Source: Cinnamomum chago (lineage: Eukaryota > Streptophyta > Magnoliopsida > Laurales > Lauraceae). From it: DNA of 64,000 nt. Location: assembly GCA_038049695.1 (NCBI GenBank), contig CP142454.1, positions 14,746,001 through 14,810,000 on the forward strand, in the 5' to 3' direction. The notes below the pieces were generated by a model. It did no database searches. It had not been told where the DNA came from and saw nothing but the letters and a program-made list of their open reading frames with translations. Position 1 is the first letter of the stretch; each line of letters opens with the position of its first letter. Below are positions 59,179 to 64,000 of the stretch, piece by piece. The translations under genes and the position numbers were made by a program.

Positions 59179-59912
59179 ACGTACAGAGGCTCCAAATAAT
59201 AATGGAGAGATGGGCGGAAACAGCTGCTCAGGTCATCGAGATGGAGAAGGAGAAGAAGAAAATGGGGGATGCGCTGGAGGCCAGCGCGGCAGAAATAAAG
59301 AAGTTGGAGGAGAAGATCGCCCAATATGCAACGGAACAACAGTCGGCGAAGACCGAGATCATTAAGTTGCGGGGCGAGAATAAGAACTTAAAGGGCGTTG
59401 TTGATGACAAGGCGAGGAGGGCGAGCCAACTGGAGGCCGAGCTCGCCAAGATGCAAATTGAATTGTCCGAGAAGAAGACCAAGCTCGAAACCTCCCGGAA
59501 GGAGTGGGCCGATGTTGAGTCCACCCTGCGAGCACAAGTTGCTAAAGCTTACCAAGATGGGGTGGACTGGGCATCGGAGGAGTATTTGGCTCAAATCACG
59601 AATCTGAGTCCGTTGCTGTTCGAGATGTGGTGCAGGGAGGCCCTTCTCAAGTACGGGATTTTTGAGGATGACCCCATATTTGCGAACCTTCCTCAGTTCC
59701 AACCTGTAGTACCGAGCTCAGAGTCAGAATCTGGCTCCAACCCTCCTGAGGCCCCTCCCGAAATCCCAGGCGCACCTCCTCTGCACCCGACCCCCGCCGA
59801 GGTCGAAACGGCCCAAGCTCCCCCTATGGCTCCTCCATCTGAGGCTTCTGGCGCCCCGGTCTCGTCCGATCCTTCAGAGCTGAAGAATAAAGATGTGGTG
59901 CCCAAGAAATAG
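59179..59912 (+). CDS. Antisense ORF 2 / 3' exon: coiled-coil protein segment
   Basis: A segment of about 244 codons begins right after a strong acceptor (TTTTTGCAG at about 59170-59178), so it is probably the last exon of the same antisense gene. About 120 residues are a heptad-rich coiled coil (EKEKKKMGDALEASAAEIKK and so on), followed by an acidic, Pro-rich tail (PPEAPPEIPG, TAQAPPMAPP) and a TAG stop. ATAAATGAAA near 59994 may serve as a polyadenylation signal. Coiled-coil ends like this are usual in antisense proteins of Tat elements; the role is unknown. Confidence 0.65.
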
Positions 59913-60340
59913 AATCCTAGGAATTAGCTCCTTTCTGTGATGTAATTTTTCCTCTCTTTCTGAAATGTACAAAGCCTTGTAACCGTTTCTCTGATAAATG
60001 AAAAACACATTTCTTTCAATTTTTAGTTGCTTATTCATTTCTTTTTGCAATGGTATGTGGATGTTCTTAGATACACAAATATGGCTAAAAGCTTTGCAAG
60101 GGACTGGGGTCGGTAAGGAAAACTGGACTGTAACTTTCTAGTTTCTGGATACTAGATGAGAACGAACCCCCTTTTTTGAATTTTCTGAGTAGCCTAGGTT
60201 GGTGACCATCTGGCCCTAAGGCAGTATATCGAAAGGAATGCCTTGAGGCAGGCCGAGCTCTGAGGCACCAGAGTGAATTTTTAGATATTTGGTTGCTCTC
60301 GCCCGAGGGGGATGGTCTTGACAAACCGTAGCCCTGTGGC

Positions 60341-60610
60341 TGATTCTGAGGAGGCTGGTGCGAGGACCGGAGCCTTGGGGAGCTGGTCCTATGATCGAAC
60401 TCAAGGAGGCTGGTGCGAGGACCGGAGTCTTGGGGAGCTGGTCCTATGACCGAACTCAAGGAGGCTGGTGTGAGAGCCGGAGCCTTGGGGAGCTGGTCTT
60501 GTGACCGAACTCAAGGAGGTTGGCGTGAGAGCCGGAGCCTTGGGGAGTTGGTCCTATGACCGAACTCAAGGAGGCTGGCGTGAGAGCCAGAGCCTTGCTC
60601 ATAACTCAAA
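60341..60610. repeat. 55-bp tandem repeat, about five units
   Basis: Units start at 60341, 60396, 60451, 60506 and 60561 with exact 55-base spacing (CGAACTCAAGGAGG.TGG and GGAGCCTTGGGGAG.TGGT). The array lies between the integrase end and the antisense gene, a region where Tat elements often carry tandem repeats. Confidence 0.93.
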
Positions 60611-60689
60611 AGACATAAGGCAGATTTCTTCCAAAGGATCATTCTTTATTGATTTATCATTTCGAGTACAACTAGAAGTAATACTTCTT

Positions 60690-61862
60690 GACGTGCGCAG
60701 CATTTCATGGTCGTGGCAATTCTTTGTCATCCATCCCCTCAAGTCTGTAGGCCGACCTCCCTGAGACCGAGACCAACTTGAAGGGGCCGAGCCAGTTTGG
60801 TGCGAGTTTGCCTTCGTTAGGTTTTTTATCTGCTGGAAGCGCTCTTTTTAAGACTAGTTCTCCAACTGAGAATCTTCTTTCTTTGACCATCTGATTGTAT
60901 CCTTTGGATAGCTGCTGTTGATAAGAGGCCAAACGCACGGATGCCGCTTCCCTTCATTCCTCGGCCAGAACGAGCTCTCTGGCGAGGTTTACCTCATTCT
61001 GCCCCTGATCGAAGAGATCCGTCCTCAAGATTGGGAGGCCGACCTCGAGAGGGATTACAGCTTCCATCCCGTAGGCCAATGAAAAAGGAGTTGCCGAAGT
61101 GGATCACCTCGGGGTGGTTCTGTACGCCCAAAGGACACTTGGCAACTCTTCGACCCACCTACCTTTAGCCTTATCAAGTCTTTTCTTGAGTCCGTCCAGG
61201 ACCACTTTGTTTGAGATCTCTGCTTGCCCGTTGCTCTGTGGGTAGGCCGGAGTCGCATAGAGGTTCCTGATATCGAGCTCCTGATAGAAGTTTTTGAAGA
61301 AACTTGAATCGAATTGGGTCCCGTTGTCCGAGACCAGAGCCCTAGGGATCCCGAACCTTGTGACGATGTTCTTCCACACAAAATTCTTCGTGTCGTGCTC
61401 GGTGATGGAGGATAGGGCCTCTACCTCTATCCATTTTGTGAAGTAATCGGTGCCCACCATCAGCCACCTTTTATTTCCTGGAGTTCGGTGAAGAGGTCCC
61501 ACGATGTCCAGCCCCCATTGAGCGAAGGGCCACGGACTGGAGAGACGACTCAGGTCCCGAGCTAGCTGATGCAAGGAGTGGGAGAACTTCTGGCATTTTT
61601 CGCACTTTTTGGCGTAGAGCTGGGCATCTTTCTGCATGTAGGGCCACCAATAGCCCTGGCTAATAGCTCTGTATGCCAGTGACCTTCCTCAGATGTGGCT
61701 TCCACAGATTCCTTTGTGGATTTCAAAGAGGAAGTCTTCCACCTTGCTTGGATGAACGCACTGGAGATATGGTCCTGAGTAGGATTTTCTATAGAGCTTT
61801 TCATCCGGGGATAACCAAAAGTGAGCCGCTTTCATCCTGACTTTGTGAGCTTCGTTCCTGTC
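60690..61862 (-). pseudogene. Integrase of the Tat element, broken
   Basis: The core catalytic region (61637-61104) has KKCEKCQKF at the end of the zinc finger, then the D-D-35-E residues in WGLDIVGPL, VSDNGTQFD and NGQAEIS; the spacing of 35 between the second D and E is exact. The C-terminal part (60938-60705) reads WLGPFKLVSVSGRSAYRL. In-frame TGA codons occur upstream of the zinc finger (about 61690), directly after the core (about 61105) and near 60945, so no full integrase is made. Confidence 0.88.
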
Positions 61863-62446
61863 CTAAGGGAGCTTATCTTCTTTCAAGAATGCCAGGATTG
61901 GATCCATCCAGCTTGGTCCGAGATCAGCACATAGGATTTGCCGAGCTGGAAGTAGCTCTATGCTTGGTTTTTCCAATGTCCCTACATCAATTGTCCTCCT
62001 TTTCCCTGCTTCTATGGCCGAGGCTAAGTTGGCTAGGGCGTCTGCGTGGCAGTTGGATTCCCTGCCGATTTGCCTGACTTCAGTTTTCTCGAACTGGGAG
62101 AGGAGCTCTTTTGAGTGGGCTAGATAGGCCGCCATTCTTTCGTCTCAGGCTTGATAATCTCCGCTCAGCTGGTTCGTCACCAACTGGGAGTCGCTGAAGA
62201 CTACAAGCTGACGTGCCCCCAATATCCTTGCACTACCGAGACCCGAGACCCGCGATCAGTGCTTCGTACTCCGCTTCATTGTTTGATGCTTTGAAGTCAA
62301 GGGTCAGTGCTTGTTCTATGACTAGTCCTTCTAGGGATTGGAGGACTACGCCGGCGCCTGCTCTCCTGGATGTTGAAGATCCGTCGACGAAGACTTTCCA
62401 AGCTGACTCAAGGAATTTTTTCCAGGACTGGTCTTCCTCGGCCTAG
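61863..62446 (-). pseudogene. Second (archaeal-type) RNase H of the Tat element, broken
   Basis: The minus strand shows KVFVDGSST, FKASNNEAEYEALIAGL and then LVVFSDSQLVTNQLSGD, followed by RESNCHADALANLAS, the catalytic D, E, D and D-type positions of an RNase H fold. A stop separates it from the first RNase H, a small frameshift lies near 62250 and a stop near 62145. A duplicated RNase H is diagnostic of the Tat lineage. Confidence 0.82.
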
Positions 62447-63870
62447 GTTTCGACTCCATTATTGCCCTTGGAGCCCCCCAGTTCGGTATCGAGCGAGGTC
62501 GGTGCCGAACTAGGAGAGGTGAATTCGACGATGAAATCTGCTAGGACCTGTGCTTTGATCGCCGTTCCGGGTTGATATCGGATGTCGAATTGCCCTAGTT
62601 CGACGGCCCACTTGGAGATTCGGCCAAAAAAGTCCACCTTTCGAAAAAGGGATTTGAGTGGGTATTCCGTGACAACTATTACCGTGTATGTCTGTAAGTA
62701 GTAGGATAGCTTACGAGAGGCGGTGATGAGTGCCAGTGCTAGCTTCTCAAGTGGCAGGTACCTGGTCTTGGCATCGAGCAAAATCTTGCTTGTATAGTAA
62801 ATAGGTTGCTGCTGCTTGTCGTTCTTTCGAACTAACACCGAGCTTACCGCATGGTCCGAGACTGCGAGGTAGAGGTAGAGGAGATCACTTGGTGATGGAG
62901 TGGACAATAGCGGTGGTGAAGAGAGATACTCTTTGAGTTTTTCCAGTGCTAGATCACACTCGGGAGTCCATTGAAATTTGAAACTCTTCTTCAGGAGCTG
63001 AAAGAAAGGGCGGCACTTATCCAAGGCCCGGCTGATGAAGCGATTGAGGGCGGCAGCCATCCCTGTGAGCCTCTGGACCTGCTTGACCGAGCTCGGGCTC
63101 TGAAGTGCCTGGATAGCTGCAATCTGCTCTGGATTGGCCTCAATCCCTCTCCTGGTCACCAGGCTTCCTAGGAACTTGCCAGAATCGACGCCAAACGCAC
63201 ACTTGGAAGCGTTTAGTTTGAGCTGGAACTTTCTGAGGACGGTGAATGTTTGGCATAGGTCAGCCAAATGGTCCTGTGACTTTTTGGACTTGACCACCAT
63301 ATCATCAATGTAGACCTCCATTGTCCTCCCGAGCTGGTCCTGAAACATCTTCGTGACCAGCCTCTGATATGTCGCCCCGACATTTTTCAACCCAAAGGGC
63401 ATCACCTTATAACAGTAGATGCCTCGAGGTGTTATGAATGCAGTTTTTTCTCCATCAGGCCCGTGCAGTGAGATTTGGTGGTAGCCTCGGTAGGCGTCTA
63501 AGAAGCTCATTCTGTCATGCCCCGAGGTGGCGTCGATCATCTGGTCGATCTTTGGGAGGGGAAAACTGTCCTTAGGACAGGCCTTGTTGAGGTCGGTGAA
63601 GTCCACGCAGACCCTCCACTTACCATTCTTCTTCTTCACCACCACTGTGTTAGCCAACCACTTTGGGTAGTGCACTTCGCGGATCGCCCCAGCCTCGAGG
63701 AGCTTGTCGACTTCTTCGAGCACTGCCTCTGTTTGTGGGACTCCTGTCCTGCGGGCATTCTGCACCACGGGTTTGTGTCCGGGATCAACATTCAGCTCGT
63801 GACACATGACTTCGGGGTTGATCCCGGGCATCTCATATGGAGTCCAAGCGAAGACGTCCTTGTTTTGCAA
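62443..63870 (-). CDS. Reverse transcriptase and first RNase H of the Tat element
   Basis: An uninterrupted frame of 475 codons. The RT part holds VCVDFTDLNKACPKDSFPLP, DAYRGYHQI, VMPFGLKNVGATYQRL and the catalytic box YIDDMVV; the connection and RNase H region follow (LYLYLAVSDHAVSSVLV, LPLEKLALALITASRKL). Upstream, the same frame has a stop near 63910 that separates it from the rest of the polyprotein (which continues as RINPPDPERYFLLG). It is therefore part of a broken polyprotein although this stretch is open. Confidence 0.93.
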   Translation of the reverse strand: MQNKDVFAWTPYEMPGINPEVMCHELNVDPGHKPVVQNARRTGVPQTEAVLEEVDKLLEAGAIREVHYPKWLANTVVVKKKNGKWRVCVDFTDLNKACPKDSFPLPKIDQMIDATSGHDRMSFLDAYRGYHQISLHGPDGEKTAFITPRGIYCYKVMPFGLKNVGATYQRLVTKMFQDQLGRTMEVYIDDMVVKSKKSQDHLADLCQTFTVLRKFQLKLNASKCAFGVDSGKFLGSLVTRRGIEANPEQIAAIQALQSPSSVKQVQRLTGMAAALNRFISRALDKCRPFFQLLKKSFKFQWTPECDLALEKLKEYLSSPPLLSTPSPSDLLYLYLAVSDHAVSSVLVRKNDKQQQPIYYTSKILLDAKTRYLPLEKLALALITASRKLSYYLQTYTVIVVTEYPLKSLFRKVDFFGRISKWAVELGQFDIRYQPGTAIKAQVLADFIVEFTSPSSAPTSLDTELGGSKGNNGVET

Positions 63871-64000
63871 TAGGAAGTCTAGTAGCTCGGCCCTCTCATT
63901 GTTGGGGAGCTAGCTACCCAGCAGGAAATAGCGCTCGGGGTCTGGTGGATTGATTCTGATTTCGGTGAGATCTTCGACGCTCTTCTGCCCCGCTGTCTGT

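Larger units (their letters stand above)
56219..64000 (-). mobile_element. Tat/Ogre-type Ty3/gypsy retrotransposon, 5' part outside window
   Basis: Reading the minus strand from the window end: an RT-upstream region, reverse transcriptase plus RNase H, a second RNase H, integrase, tandem repeats, an antisense gene region, a polypurine tract and the 3' LTR. The second RNase H and the antisense frames between integrase and 3' LTR are hallmarks of the Tat lineage. The 5' LTR, gag and most of protease lie beyond 64000. GC content is well above that of the surroundings. Several in-frame stops show it is inactive. Confidence 0.92.

Noticed and set aside
58668..59339. 223-codon minus-strand frame
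   Set aside because: It is the shadow of the GC-rich antisense ORF region; no retroelement domain is visible on that strand here.
1..64000. CRISPR arrays, operons or bacterial islands
   Set aside because: The window is plant nuclear DNA; the tandem repeats present lack spacer structure and are explained as minisatellites, TRIM LTRs or retrotransposon repeats.

Overview
The window is nuclear DNA of a flowering plant: it is AT-rich, has spliced genes with GT..AG introns, a Pol III tRNA gene, and a dense mix of plant transposon classes (TRIM, Tat-type Ty3/gypsy, Helitron, CACTA, hAT, Mutator-like and Tourist-like MITEs, LINE, SINE). The species cannot be fixed from sequence alone. The two conserved proteins match angiosperm orthologues very closely.

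Layout. Bases 1-8770 (+) hold the last seven exons of a cytosolic pyruvate kinase gene whose 5' part lies before the window; one 4.1 kb intron carries Helitrons, a SINE and a hAT MITE. A tRNA-Arg(UCU) gene follows at 10064-10136. A small C2H2-zinc-finger-like coding fragment sits at 12866-13090 (-). At 14269-15428 is a concatemer of a miniature LTR retrotransposon: five LTRs separated by four internal domains of exactly 47 bp, apparently flanked by one 5-bp target duplication. An intact F-box/DUF295 gene lies at 18970-20157 (-); a broken copy lies at 31181-32302 (-). Between them is a nested stack: a truncated CACTA element (21933-about 25474), a 5'-truncated LINE (about 25475-31034) and, splitting the LINE, a roughly 4 kb solo LTR (26153-30109). 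The block 32884-36003 is a second copy of the Helitron composite in the pyruvate kinase intron, with one extra Helitron inside it. An intact nine-exon UDP-apiose/UDP-xylose synthase gene occupies 40077-45461 (-); its introns carry a duplicated exon end, a Helitron end, a SINE relic and an 87-bp minisatellite. Bases 46400-54000 are mostly non-autonomous DNA transposons, several with clean target duplications. From 56219 to the window end runs a Tat/Ogre-type Ty3/gypsy retrotransposon on the minus strand, with pol broken by several stop codons and an antisense (+) gene region between integrase and the 3' LTR.

How the parts relate. The host genes are unrelated housekeeping or regulatory genes: glycolysis (pyruvate kinase), nucleotide-sugar supply for apiose- and xylose-containing cell-wall polymers (AXS), an F-box protein and a tRNA. 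Most of the remaining sequence is explained by transposition, nesting and decay. The least ordinary items are the TRIM concatemer, the duplication of an AXS exon end with its splice donor, the antisense gene region of the Tat element, and the head-to-tail Helitron arrays.
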